Source of the DNA: Epiperipatus broadwayi
Taxonomy: Eukaryota > Onychophora > Udeonychophora > Euonychophora > Peripatidae
Assembly (NCBI GenBank): GCA_028023455.1
Contig: JAQFVV010000111.1
Coordinates: forward strand, 1,929,909-1,993,908
Direction of reading: 5' to 3'
Length of the DNA: 64,000 bases
Shown: piece by piece, positions 35,613-46,219 of the stretch
Numbering within the stretch: position 1 is the first letter of the stretch
Layout of the letters: each line of letters starts with the position of its first letter
The notes under the pieces: generated by a model
What the model saw: only the letters and a program-made list of their open reading frames with translations
Told to the model about the DNA's origin: nothing
Databases searched by the model: none
Translations under genes and position numbers: made by a program

Positions 35613-36054
35613 TTCAAAATACCTACTCAAAGCCAGTACTTATTTGATAGTTAACTTTTAAGTAGATAATCTGGTATTTTCATACACCATAGATTACTTA
35701 AAAGTTAAACCATTAAGCATCACATGATCACATTTCCTATACTAGCACACCAACTGTTGATAAACAGAGCAAAACTCTCCATACAGTACTGCCACCCATG
35801 CTAAACAGAGCAATCAATGGATGCCAGAAGGCTTGTGCATAAAATCCCTATCTAATGCCACAGGCCAGAAACTAGTCTGGGGATATTGGATGAGTAGGCA
35901 TTAGATAGGGATTTTATGCACAAGCCTTCTGGCATCCATTGATTGCTCTGTTTAGCACGGGTGGCGGTACTGTATGGAGAGTTTTGCTCTGTTTATTAAA
36001 AGTTAACTAACAGATATGTGCTGGATTTGAGTTGGTATTTTGGATCTGGTGTCT

Positions 36055-36113
36055 GAAATATCTTAGCGCCTCATTGAGGAATGCCAAAAGCATGAAACCG
36101 GTCTGAAGATAGG
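36055..36113 (+). ncRNA. Hammerhead ribozyme-like motif, one core substitution
   Basis: The core is TTGAGGA (36074-36080), so the first core C is T. Stem II is ATGC/GCAT, four pairs with loop CAAAA (36081-36093). It is followed by GAAA (36094-36097), ACCGGT and C. In stem I, TCA pairs with TGA and the outer TATCTT (36059-36064) pairs with AAGATA. Stem II is the best in the window, but the core change would be expected to cripple cleavage. Confidence 0.5.
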
Positions 36114-36245
36114 GATAATTTCTAAATAGAGATTTTTCAAATGCTTTCTCTTGGTGGCATTTATCAATACAGCTTGTTAGAGCTTTGGTTTTTATAATTA
36201 CAAGCTTATTAAATTAAGTTACGTGATGTACGACTTATTTGTAGA

Positions 36246-38250
36246 TATTGGCTGGAGGACTGAAATTTTTAATGGGCAATGGACCATTAAGCTTCTTGAA
36301 TACCCTAATCCTAATTAGAAGGCAAAATTAATAGAAAGTGAAATTTGTTTTGTTTATAATCCCTATCCATGTACTGTGTTTATTAATATCATAAATATAG
36401 ATTAAATTTGATTAAAAGATTTATATATTTGAATGTTAATTATTTAGAGGGCTTTCCTGCATATTTTTTTGTAAATAAATATTATATTATAAAGCAATGT
36501 ACTTTTTAAAATGAGGCATTGCAATTTGAGATACTACTGATATATGATGTGATTTCAACTTGCAATGCTTGTTATTTATTGTCACTTTGCACCATTACAT
36601 TATAACTGAAATTTATCTATAAGAATATATAAGAAATCCCATGGAAAACAGCAACATAGTTGTTAATTGCAGTAATTTAAAATTCTTTTGTAAAAAAAAA
36701 ATTCGAAGTTATGTGATAAATCAACACGGTAGTAGGCCTCTTCCAGGGAATTGATATAATTGAGATTTTCAATACAAAGGGTGTTATCAAATTATATTCT
36801 TTTATAATATATATAAATGCTACTAAAGAATCATTCCTAACATAAGCAAAATATTTTATTCTTTGAACAAAAAAAACCATAAAGCTTGAGTGGAATGATC
36901 AAGGTGAAACATTAAAGCTAAGCTTCTGGTTAAGTAAACCTATATATTATTTGAGTTATAGTCAGTGTAAAAACAGCATATGTAAAATTAAAGAACATCT
37001 CATTGAGCAAACCTACTTAACATTTCAGTGGAGTGAAGAGCATTTTTTAAAGTTGCATTATTTGATGAAGTAAATCTACTTAATAGACTGAATTCAAGAA
37101 AGCAGTCCAATTAGAAAGTATGTAAACTGCTTATAAATAGTACATTTTAAAGCAACCTGCTTCTCAAATAATCTCTCATAGAGATAGGGCGGAGAAGGAT
37201 GAAGGCTTGAATATTTTTCCATCCCTATTTTACTCTCTAGGATGTAGCTGCATACCTATTTACTGACCAGTATTGGATAGTAGATGTGAATCTGTTGTGG
37301 TAAACTCAAGCTTATAGGGGGGGGGGATCAAATTTATCGAGTCTGTATTGAGTTAGCAGATAGATTCACTACAATCGCTAAACTATTTAGTTAATATTCT
37401 TTTATAAATGATTATCTAGTTATTTTAATCTGGAGGATACAGGAAAAAAGGAATATAATTTTTTTTCTTAATTGACTAGTCTTGTTATTTACTTCTATAG
37501 CATTCAACAACTGTGAATAATTCCATCTTTAAGAGGTATATTTAAAGCTGTTTAATTGTTATTTTACATTTAAAATTTTTTATTTCTCCCACCCATTTAA
37601 CTGACTGTACTGAAAAAAAAAATGTTATTGAAAATTATAAATGAAATCCATAAAATAAATAAAGAATACTTTTTATTTCTAAGACTACTTTTTTTTAGTT
37701 AATGATAAATTCCAAATTGATTTCTAAGACTACTTGACAAACTAAACAGATCTTTAAACAAATCATTCCTTTTTTTAAAAAAATTTCATCTTAATTCTTA
37801 ATATAAAAACTTAAAAAGTAAGAAAATATTTTTGAGAGCATTTCCTTCCTTAATAAAAAAGAAGGCAGTTTGACGAAGAGTGCTTTAAGACGCTGATCCA
37901 GATATTAAACATTCCATTCTTCTTCAACTTACTGAAAATAAAGCAATGTGGAACATCAATATATTGATTTTTTAAACTTATTATTATCATTCAAATCAAC
38001 TTTTAATAGCTTTGAAAAAGATAGTAAACTTATTATGAACTTTTAGATGGCAAAGACGACTTTCACATTACATTTTAATTATGTAGATGCGTGAATTCAG
38101 TTGTATCAGGATTACTTACTATAAACATGCCATTGTCAAATCTTTTATACAGTTTAAAAATGACTTAAACTTAGAAAAAGCATCTTTTTTTAAATTATAA
38201 AATTTGTGCGGAATGTATGTGTGTGATAGATAAACAGATAAACATTTTGA
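36246..38250. other. AT-rich DNA, no recognised feature
   Basis: The patch 37170-37370 is less AT-rich and includes a G9 run near 37318. No motif, repeat pair or RNA gene is recognised. Confidence 0.5.
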
Positions 38251-38254
38251 AGCT

Positions 38255-38762
38255 GTTACTTTACCTAATTTATTGTTTGGAAGTGAAACTTGGGCACCCT
38301 ATCAGCACAATAAACAGACATTAGAAAAGTTTTACTTAAAGATGCTCCGAAAAATTTTTAAAAACGCATTGGCAAAATCATAAAAACAATGTTATGCTCT
38401 TCATCTTGCTGGAATGTAATACAATTGAGCCTGCTGTTGTAAAATCACACCATTGTTAGACATTTAAATGAATAAACAATGGAAGACTTTCTCAAAATGT
38501 TTTATGGAAAACTTGAACATGGTTTTCATGGGAGGGGTAGACCCCATCTACATTATAAGAATTATCTCAGACCTTTAAAAGTGCAATGTCAATTGTTTCC
38601 ATTGGTAAGATATGGCAGAGAACATGATACATTAGTGAGCTACAATTAGGTATAGTGTTTTTTAAAAAGACAAAGTTTTCTGCTGAAGAAATTAAGACAC
38701 CATCATAAAATATTAAGAAAACAGAAAAATAGACCAGTATGTTCTGTATGTGGATATTACAA
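38255..38762 (+). pseudogene. RTE/BovB-like LINE tail, heavily decayed
   Basis: One frame reads LPNLLFGSETWAPYQHNKQ then TLEKFYLKMLRKIFK. It matches the LPxLLYGxETWTLYxxHxxxLExFxxxxLRxI text after the RT of a second RTE lineage. Another frame further on (near 38480-38570) reads MFYGKLEHGFHGRGRPHLHY, comparable with the x-YGEL-x-x-GxRxxGxxxxRYKD block. Near 38740, RPVCSVCGYY fits the C-terminal zinc-finger-like C-x-x-C end of that lineage. Several stops and frameshifts intervene. It abuts the family-B tandem copy directly. Confidence 0.7.
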
Positions 38763-38837
38763 AGAAATCAAGTCACATGTCACATGACCTAATTTAACAA
38801 GCTTGTATTACGAATGAGAGCTCGCAAACAAGCATTG

Positions 38838-38912
38838 CAGAATATCCCCAACCCCAGACTGGTTTCTGGTATTGGCTTCCTTAGTGAGGTGCCAGGCTAT
38901 TCAAGCATTAGA
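38838..38912 (-). ncRNA. Hammerhead-like motif, degenerate copy
   Basis: On the minus strand the core is CTAAGGA (G to A), with GAAA present and stem III ACCAGT followed by C. Stem I inner CCTCA pairs with TGGGG, and outer GAATAGCC pairs with GGATATTC with one mismatch. Stem II is not paired. Probably inactive. Confidence 0.45.
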
Positions 38913-39204
38913 TTAAAAATCCCAGCACTTTATCTAATGGATAACTATTAAGTAGAAATTATGAAATTTTCAGACATCCATATGTCTTCCAATCCAGCTA
39001 TCTATCTTAAATAGCTATACGGGACTGAACTAAGTTAGGATACACCATATATTAACAGCTTTACCAACATAAAATCACCAAAGCTTTAATAGCAAAAAAT
39101 AAAATTACAAAGAAATCAAGTCAGATGTCACATGGCCTAATTTAAAAAAGCTTGTATTACAAATGTTATATATAGAGCTCGCAAATAAGCTCTTAACAAG
39201 CTTT

Positions 39205-39275
39205 GCAGAATATCCCCAATTCCAGACCGGTTTCTACTAATGGCTTCCTCAGTGAGGTGCTAGGATATTCAAGCA
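39205..39275 (-). ncRNA. Hammerhead-like motif with intact core
   Basis: On the minus strand CTGAGGA (39252-39246), GAAA (39234-39231), ACCGGT (39231-39226) and C are present. In stem I the outer helix GAATATCC/GGATATTC has 8 perfect pairs and the inner CTCA partly pairs with TGGA. Stem II (AGCCATTAGTA) does not form, so the fold is incomplete. Confidence 0.5.
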
Positions 39276-39290
39276 TTAGATATATTTATG

Positions 39291-39860
39291 ATTTTTAGAT
39301 TGTTTTGTATAGTTATTGCAAAATTCATTTGTAAAGTATTTTTTCCTCTCATTTTGTTTTTGAACTGGAATAGCCATACTCATTTATGAGTTGTTTATTA
39401 TTATTCATTTTTCGCAACTTCTTAATAAAATGCATAAAAATATTGTATATACAATCACAAAAGTTGTGTGAAGATAAGACTTAAATTTTGAAGATTTTTA
39501 ATAAGACTTCAGTAGTATTTGGGATATACTTGAAGAATTTTGAACTTTGTTTTGTGTGATTCAACTTTGTCACTTCCAATGCCCAAACTTCTTTGTGAAA
39601 TCAAAAACAACTACTGAATGATCTTCATTATCAGGATGATGACAGATGTGATTTGGTCAAGCATTGGAGATATATGTTTACAAATTTTATTCATGGAGTT
39701 AATTTTAAATTACATGTATATAGGAATATATATATATATGTTTTCTATTTTTGGTTAGGTTTTAAGATTTAGCAGTAGCTTACACGACCTCTGTTTGCAA
39801 TTTTCTTGCCACCACCAACTTTATCATTTCTTGTTGTTCCTTAACCAAAACTTATTCTAA
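39291..39860. other. AT-rich DNA, no recognised feature
   Basis: AT-rich sequence with a TA microsatellite near 39727. Nothing recognised. Confidence 0.5.
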
Positions 39861-39988
39861 TATTGTTTAAATTCCCAATGTTTTGATGAAATATCATTCA
39901 TTAATGTCAAGATTGAGGTTCTCCATTAAGATCTTAACCTTGACAATGATGAATGATATTTTGTCAAAACATTAGGAATTTAAACAAA
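39861..39988. repeat. Inverted repeat, about 55-bp arms
   Basis: Left arm TATTGTTTAAATTCC...AATGTTTTGATGAAATATCA (39861-39917) is mirrored by the right arm ending GAATTTAAACAAAATA (about 39935-39988), with few mismatches and a loop of about 17 bp. It could be a small fold-back element or a MITE relic. Confidence 0.65.
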
Positions 39989-41261
39989 ATAATATGTGGT
40001 TTTACACAAAAGACTTTATCGGAATATATATATATATATTGGAATAGAATATTTTGTGATACTTGTTTTGACTGCTAATTGAAAGAATAAAAAATTGTAT
40101 GGAGATATGATTTGTAAGACTAGGATACTATTGGTGATATAGGAGCATAAAATTGATAGTAAGAGTTAAAAAATTGAAGTGAGTTTACAGATTAAATAGA
40201 TACCAATTATCAAAGAGAAATAAGTGGAATTCTTTAAATATATTTGTGTGTATGGGTATAATGCAACTATCCAAAATGTACAGCTCACCTGCAAATCACC
40301 CAAGGACAATTTGCAAGGGATCTTCATATTCGGATATTATAGAATATAAACAACATTTTCTTTTTATAGCTTGCTAAGATCAGTTAGACACTTGAGTTTC
40401 TCTATCATATTCTAATTAAATTATTGATTGCAAAATAATGACAAATGCCAAAAATAATGAGACTGCAATTTATTCACATATATTTTACAATACACACACA
40501 ATAGCATAAATTGACTGCCATGTCAATTTTTTAAACAACTTGATATGATTAATGATTGACTAACTCTATGTCTTCAATAATTAAGTTTATGCTCAGATAA
40601 TATATAATATAATATAGTATAATACATTCTTGATTGTTTCTAAACAGATAAACTTGTTGCATAAACCAATGATTACAACTAATTATTGTTATAGTTTTAA
40701 AATTTAATAAACCTACAGTTTGTGGATACACTGAATTCCTTATCTATTTAAAGAACTGAACTGCTATAAATACTTTTAAGCTGCAATACAAATAATTATC
40801 TAAATGCTATATGTGCAAATGTAAAATGCAAAAAAAAAACAAAAACAATATCTATGTTACGTTATTTATGAATAAAAAAATGTATGTGAGCTAAAAATAT
40901 GGTATCATCCAAGACGTATATAAAAAAAGCATATACAGTATAAATTCCTGTCATAAGTAAGTAACAAGCAGTCACAAATGGTATTATGATTATTTATGAA
41001 TAATTAAAACACGTACAAATGACTCTCATATATAAACAAGACAGCCCAGAATAAAGTTACAGTAGTTCACATATCAATATACCCAAATTATCCTTCCCCA
41101 AACTGGAAGGTAGTTCTCTTAAAACTGTAAATTATTAAAAGACAATACTAATTTATTATGACTATGTAGTCTGTTTTAATTTAGCAGGGAGTGGAACTGA
41201 CTGGTTTTAAAATACTAAGTCTTTAAAAGCATGGCCAAGAATTGTAATAACAAGCTAACAA
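39989..41261. other. AT-rich DNA, no recognised feature
   Basis: AT-rich. The frame 40549-40731 (-) has no domain. Nothing recognised. Confidence 0.5.
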
Positions 41262-41470
41262 CTTTATAATAGGCAAAACTCTCTCCATACAGTAGTGCCA
41301 CTCTAAGCAAGACAGAGTAATCAATGGATGCCAGAAGGCTTGTGCATAAAATCTCTATCTAGTGCCTACTCATCCAATATCTCCAAACTAGTTTCTGGCT
41401 TATGGCCTTTGTCAGTGAGGAGCCTTGGATCTGAGAGCACTGCATCTAGATCTTAGGATCTAATGCAACC
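41262..41470. mobile_element. Family-A half element
   Basis: Only the left arm and the minus-strand ribozyme block are present (about 41380-41440; core CTGACAA, one base off; GAAACTAGTTTGGAGATATT). The sequence AGGCAAAACTCTCTCCATAC lies 458 bp from the same block in the next copy, so the two may derive from a partial tandem duplication. Confidence 0.65.
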
Positions 41471-41830
41471 CTCCAGCAGCCACCTTTTAACTCTATATAA
41501 CTATTAAACTATGAGAATAAAATTGAAAACACATAGATATTTTCAATCTAAGCTCAATAGCTCAAATAGTCATATGGATCTGAACTCAGTTCAGCACCCA
41601 TACATTTTGGTGTCTTTGGCTCTTTTACAACCATATTCACCACCTTCCTATAAGGCAGGATTGTTATTAAACCTTAAAACATCACATGATCACTATCTTC
41701 CATGCTTGCTCATAACTGTTGTTATAATAGGCAAAACTCTCTCCATACAGTAGTGCCACTCTAAGCAAGACAGAGTAATCAATGGATGCTAGAAGGCTTG
41801 TGCATATAAATCCCCATCTAGTGTCGACTC

Positions 41831-41889
41831 ATCCAATATCCCTAAACTAGTTTCTGGCTTATGGCCTTCATCAGTGAGGAGCATTAGAT
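41831..41889 (-). ncRNA. Hammerhead ribozyme-like motif with canonical core
   Basis: On the minus strand CTGATGA (41874-41868) is the consensus core, then stem II GGC/GCC with loop CATAA and an A-A base mismatch, GAAA (41854-41851), stem III ACTAGT and T at the cleavage site. Stem I outer ATCTAAT pairs with ATTGGAT (one U-G), and inner CCTCA pairs with TTAGG with one mismatch. Confidence 0.55.
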
Positions 41890-41916
41890 CCTAAGATCTA
41901 GGTGCAGTGCTCTCAG

Positions 41917-41975
41917 ATCCAAGGCTCCTCACTGACGAAGGCCATAAGCCAGAAACTAGTTTGGGGATATTGGAT
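41917..41975 (+). ncRNA. Hammerhead ribozyme-like motif
   Basis: Core CTGACGA is at 41932-41938, stem II GGC/GCC with loop CATAA (A-A mismatch at the base) at 41939-41951, GAAA at 41952-41955, self-complementary ACTAGT at 41955-41960 and T at 41961. Stem I inner CCTCA pairs with TGGGG (41962-41966), and outer ATCCAA (41917-41922) pairs with TTGGAT (41970-41975). All conserved core positions are met. The weak point is the mismatched base of stem II. Confidence 0.6.
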
Positions 41976-42097
41976 GAGTAGGCACTAGATAGGGATTTTA
42001 TGCACAAGCCTTCTGGCATCCATTGATTAACCTCTGCCTATTATAACAACAGTTATGAGCAAGCATGGAACATAGTGATCATGTGATGTTTTAAGAT

Positions 42098-43134
42098 CTA
42101 ACCACTTTATATTAAATCTTTTCTTTTAGATTTTAAACCAACTGAATCATGACATGATAAAATTAAATAGCAATTCTTTGCCATACTAGTTATAAACAGA
42201 TTTACAAAATCAATAAAAAATAATAAGTTATAAAATAACTTTCATTATAATAAGAGAAATTTGTATTGTTAGTAATAGAAATTTATACTAAGATATTTTT
42301 AAAGTTCATACCCATTCCATTTCATCACTAAGATTTGAACTCAGACTTCAAGTATTGGTATACTTTTAGTGGACTTTGTCTATCTATAGCTATAGTGGCA
42401 ATAGGTTTTAATAATAATGGTCTAAACTCAACTGGCAGTGTAATACAGTAATTTATTTATTAATTGATGGCTGATTTCTCCCCATGGCAATAGACCCTCA
42501 AAGTTTAGGCATATAATAAATATAATGCTGTTGCTACATTAGCTGATGGTTCTTTTCCATACTTCTCTCTCTATATATCTTCAGCTTGAACTCTTCTGGC
42601 TGGCAAGAGTAAAGCAAATTGTGGCTTCTCTACACTATCATTGTATTTTTCAATACCAGGCACAATAAATATACTGAAAACACAATCAAAAAGGTCAACA
42701 CAATAAAATCAAAGTATTTTAGCAATAACTTCAACAGAAACCAATAATAGTTCAGCAATCAAAGTATATATTTCAGCAATAAGCAATGAAAAGTATTTTT
42801 TTACAATGATTTATAATCAATATTTATAGTTCCTGGAGTGAGCGTATCAGCAAAATTGGATCCATCAGCTGTCATTTCAATCCATTGAACTATTAGTAAT
42901 AGATAACTCTTCAACTTCATTTTGGCCCACTGCTTATTTGTCCAATTATGCCATTTACAAAAATTTATCTTTAAAAGGGATTACTAAAATAACAGCCTAA
43001 ATTACATCAGATATTTATCTCCTTAATTAATTGACCTGTTTATAAGAATCATAATTACTTTTTCTAAGAAGGTCATTTCCACTTTATAATTGTTAAAAAA
43101 CATTTTGTTTTAAGTATTGCCATGCTGTCCATCC
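42098..43134. other. AT-rich DNA, no recognised feature
   Basis: Probably includes the 3' flank of the Merlin-like pseudogene, whose terminal repeats I could not locate. Confidence 0.45.
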
Positions 43135-43873
43135 TCACTGTTGTTTATTATGCCATTTCACTGAACTCCAAAGTTTTTCAATGTTCTGAGTGTGAACCTT
43201 GATTTCTGTACTGAGAAAATTATATTTGTGGTTCACACAAAAATAGTCATAGCTGGAAGCTCATAATTCATCAGTTTTATACACTTTCCAAGAGTCTGAA
43301 TAAATCATCGAACCCTCTTCCACATCTTGTGTGATGATTTCCATCAGAGTTGTTACTGTTGTGTCATCAGTTGTGATGATGCAACACTCATTGGTCTCCC
43401 TACACAAGCCACCAAACATCCACTATTCTGGAAGAATTCATCCGGCTTGGTTTTTTCTTTTTATGACATGACTTCTTAATTTTAATGATTTTGTTAGGGC
43501 CTCTGATTTTACATTTTTTGCAGCCTAATATCACAGTGGTACAAATTTCCTGCATATAGTTATTTCAATCTATTACAGTTGTGTCTGCTAAATTAAGCTC
43601 TACTTTATCTCATTCTATAGATGTTAATTTGCAAGCCCAACTGTAAATAAATTGGATCACAATCAGAAATGGAATTTTGAAACCTTCATTCCCTTGCAAA
43701 GACTTATTTTACTATTGCATTCTTGAACATTATAATGCCATTGCTTGTCTGAAGTGTTTATGTAAAGGGCCATAATATGTTTATTGGGACACTTTTTCAG
43801 AAGGCATGATTCTTTTGTCTTGAAAGTACTGAACAACATTGATCTCAGTAGTTGGTAGATCCCAAATTTTCAT
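43135..43873 (-). pseudogene. Merlin/ISXO2-like (IS1595-type DDE) transposase pseudogene
   Basis: It reads from ATG at 43873. The N-terminus is MKIWDLPTTEINVVQYFQDK, matching the IWDLPT-x-x-E opening of eukaryotic ISXO2-like transposases. Then come a degraded zinc-ribbon region with W-H-Y-N-V-x-x-C-N-S-K-I-S and ADTTVID followed by a stop where Trp is usual. The DDE core is FGGLCRETNECCIITT, then EEGSMIYSDSWKVYK (SDSW aspartate), then VNHKYNF, VHTQNIEKLWSSVKWHNKQQ (NIE glutamate). About 739 bp, close to family length, but at least three frameshifts or stops break it. The family moves DNA by cut and paste. It lies about 10 bp from the Penelope-like palindrome. Confidence 0.82.
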
Positions 43874-44041
43874 TTTTTGTATTTAAACAAACACACATAA
43901 ATAAAGTTTAATGGAGAAGATATAATTTAATTAATAAATACAGATAGGCTTAACATTTTTGAGGATCCATGCCTCATAATCATAGCCGTAATAAAACCCA
44001 TATGGGAAAATTTATGCAAAAATATTTAAATTAGTGATGTG

Positions 44042-44285
44042 TTACGTAGCCCATTTCTTTGAAATCTCAAAGCACCTATCCTTTCTATTGATGGTGTGAA
44101 TATTTCCATGAATGTAGAATGCTTCCTTGATTTTCCTCTTGTGATCATTAGATTTGGTGCATAAAATTACTGGATTGGCAGGTGTAAAGTTGTGCCCAGA
44201 GTTTTTTGGCATGTTCAAAAAATACAGACGTTGAGTTATTGTTCTTTTGAGCTTTGTTATAAGTATATAGGTGTTGAATGAGTCT
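44042..44285 (-). pseudogene. Penelope-like GIY-YIG endonuclease, C-terminal fragment
   Basis: The frame reads from about 44285 FNTYILITKLKRTITQRLYF, then KNSGHNFTPANPVILC, SNDHKRKIKEAFYIH, and INRKDRCFEISKKWAT before a stop at 44042-44044. The order GHxF-x-x-x-NPxIL ... KR-x-x-KEA-x-x-I ... INR-x-x ... W is that of the C-terminal half of the GIY-YIG nuclease fused to Penelope-like reverse transcriptases. The glutamate in KEAFYI is the usual metal-binding residue. The GIY-YIG motif itself and the RT are absent. An upstream ATG (44306-44308) sits in antisense sequence of the other copy and is not a native start. Confidence 0.75.
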
Positions 44286-44395
44286 GCCAATTCAGTAATT
44301 TTATGCACTGAATCTAATGATCATGAGAAAAAAATCAAAGAAGCATTCTATATTCATGGAAATATTCATGCCATCAATAGGATACGTGCTTAAAG
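44283..44395 (+). pseudogene. Second Penelope-like GIY-YIG C-terminal fragment
   Basis: The plus frame from 44283 reads NSVILCTESNDHEKKIKEAF then YIHGNIHAINR, after which a frameshift destroys the rest relative to the other copy. It is the mirror partner of 44042-44285 and diverges outward. Confidence 0.7.
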
Positions 44396-44579
44396 ATTTA
44401 GAAGAAATGGGTTACCTAACCCATCACTAATTTAAATATTTTTGCATAAATTTTCCCATAAGGGTTTTATTATGACTATGATTATGAGGCATGAATCCTC
44501 GAAAATGTTAAGCTTATCTGTATTTATTAATTAAATTATATCTTCTCCATTAAACTTTATTTATAAATGTGTTTGTTTA

Positions 44580-46219
44580 CATAATAACAGGAAGTAAAAC
44601 TGCATTTATTATTTTGTATTGTAACAAAAAAAAGGTAGTATAAATCAGAAAATGAAAAAGTAAATTAAAATGAAAACTAAATGTATCCACTTACTTCAAA
44701 TCAAAATAATACACTAGGAAATGGCAAAAAAAAAAAAAAAATGCAATTGACAGCGCTGTGAAATAAAACCCATCCAAAAATGGCAAAACACTTCAGAAGC
44801 CTTTTCCCAATAAATTCTGGACAATAAATGTGACATGTCTAATAAGCAGAAATTGATTAAAATTTTGAAAGTGTAAATTTATCACTAACTTTTTCAAAAG
44901 TTTCCATATATGTGTTGTCGGATGAAATCAGACAAGATCAAAAGGGTTGTTTGATGGGATTGCAATGCTAGACATTAATCACGTAAAAAAACATAGCAGG
45001 ATTAATGTGTAAGTATCAATTAATCATACTATTTACATTTATCTGTGCATATAAATTATATATATATAGTTTTTATTTATTAAAATTGTTTAAAACATTT
45101 ACTTTTAAAAATCTCTTCGAATTTTTAAATTACAGACATGAAGTATATCGCTTCAATACATATCAAATATACTAATTTATATAAATAATGTTTCTAAGAA
45201 GGTAAGAAATAATATGTTTAATAAGTATTATGTAATAAGTATTAAGTTTAACAAAAAATATGTTAAAAAAGGTAACCAAATAATGAGCTGAAGTCGATAA
45301 TTTCGTTAAGGTTTTTTTTTATATGCTATAATTAAACAAGAATGCTTTTGATTTACAAATAATACAAATAAATTTTTATCTATTGGTATTGTATGTAATA
45401 ATGGGATTTCCAGGTTTTTGGTTATATATTAAAGAAAAAAATTAGAAGATTGAAATGTATGTAGCTAATTAATGTAAAATCTAACGATGGAATTTGATTG
45501 TTCAGGATTCTAAAGAACCAAATAAACTATATTTCTGTGTCACGCCTGTTCTAGTTGATGAAGAACTCGGTGGTAAATAAAAAAAAGTGTTGCCAATAAA
45601 GTGATCATTTTGGCTGATCTGCAAAACTAAAATGATTTTTTACTCACCTTTTAAAGATTGTTTAAATAGAGAACAAACGGTTGCACTCTATCTGTCTCTA
45701 TGGATTTCAGAAAGTATTCCTATGAAAGATGCCTTTTTACACCAACCATTTTAAGAGGGAAAAAAAAAGGAGAAAATCCTAGATCATAATTTAGGAGGGA
45801 AACCTTATTGCTTGCTTGAAAGATTTAAAATTAAATACTGATTACCATTTATTTTTCAAGAAAAGGACAAGAAAAATGAAATTAAAGCAACAAAATATAA
45901 ATATTTTAACTGTAACAAAAGAACTCTTCCATTTTCTAACATGTATTTCTATAAATTTGCTCAGTCATTGTAAATATATATATAAAATTATGTTTTGGAA
46001 CTAACAAAGGAAAGAAAAAAAAGTTAAAATTTTATTTGAAAATACTTAAATTGTTGTTCATGTAAATGTCAACTATAGATAGTTATTTTATTGTAATTTA
46101 TAAATTATTTACTGTTAAATATTATATATTAATTTTGATATTATAAGATTGATAACAGCTTCCATTATTTCTGTATAGGATTGTAAAGTTAAAAATATTA
46201 TTATTATTCTCAATCCCTA
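44580..46219. other. AT-rich DNA, no recognised feature
   Basis: The frame 45816-46004 (+) has no domain. Nothing recognised. Confidence 0.5.

Larger units (their letters stand above)
35490..36245. mobile_element. Nested palindrome: family-A core inside inverted family-B arms
   Basis: The outer arms are family-B units, inverted at 35490-35650 and direct at 36010-36245 (shared GATAAATGCTACCAAGA / TCTTGGTGGCATTTATC and the ATCTGGTGTCT block). Between them lies a family-A palindrome (about 35727-36000) with arms GCAAAACTCTCCATACAGTA and GATGCCAGAAGGCTTGTGCA, centred near 35868. Family A here keeps only GAAACTAGTCTGGGGATATT of the ribozyme block. The whole is one 750-bp fold-back without coding sequence. 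It shows that families A and B belong to one system. Confidence 0.7.
38763..39290 (-). repeat. Tandem family-B hammerhead repeats, period about 350-370 bp
   Basis: AGAAATCAAGTCACATGTCA at 38763 recurs as AGAAATCAAGTCAGATGTCA at 39111, each followed by a CTAATTT block, AGCTTGTATTAC, a GAATATCCCCAA-type block and an inverted hammerhead motif. The offset is 348 bp at the unit start and 368 bp at the motif, because of a small insertion. One full and one partial unit are present. Tandem ribozyme repeats of this size are the form in which hammerhead retrozymes and Penelope pLTRs occur. Confidence 0.65.
41672..42097. mobile_element. Family-A palindrome with two back-to-back hammerhead-like motifs
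   Basis: This is the most complete family-A copy. The left end ACATCACATGATCACTAT is mirrored by ATAGTGATCATGTGATGT at the right end. Arms carry CATGCTTGCTCATAACTGTT, CCATACAGTAGTGCCACT (left only), GAAGGCTTGTGCAT and the ribozyme block. The centre (41885-41920) holds AGATCCTAAGATCTAGGTGC. The arms are not identical: the right arm lacks the CCATACAGTAGTGCC segment. No coding sequence is present. Confidence 0.75.
43884..44579. mobile_element. Head-to-head pair of Penelope-like element 3' ends
   Basis: Left arm 43884-44184 and right arm 44283-44579 are inverted copies (AAACAAACACACATAAATAA mirrored near the right end, CATTTCTT-type blocks inside), about 85-90 percent alike. They are separated by a 98-bp spacer present only as left-copy coding sequence. 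Each arm encodes the end of a GIY-YIG domain reading outward and about 160 bp of 3' untranslated DNA. The right copy is shorter at its 5' side. The arrangement suits the inverted insertions common in Penelope-like elements. Confidence 0.78.

Noticed and set aside
1519-42097. Reading the family-A palindromes as ordinary DNA-transposon MITEs
   Set aside because: A 13-bp duplication, non-constant ends, one-armed copies and the ribozyme block fit a retroelement-related origin better.
44286-44308. ATG start of the 88-codon minus-strand frame
   Set aside because: The first codons are antisense sequence of the mirrored Penelope-like copy, so the start is created by the palindrome.
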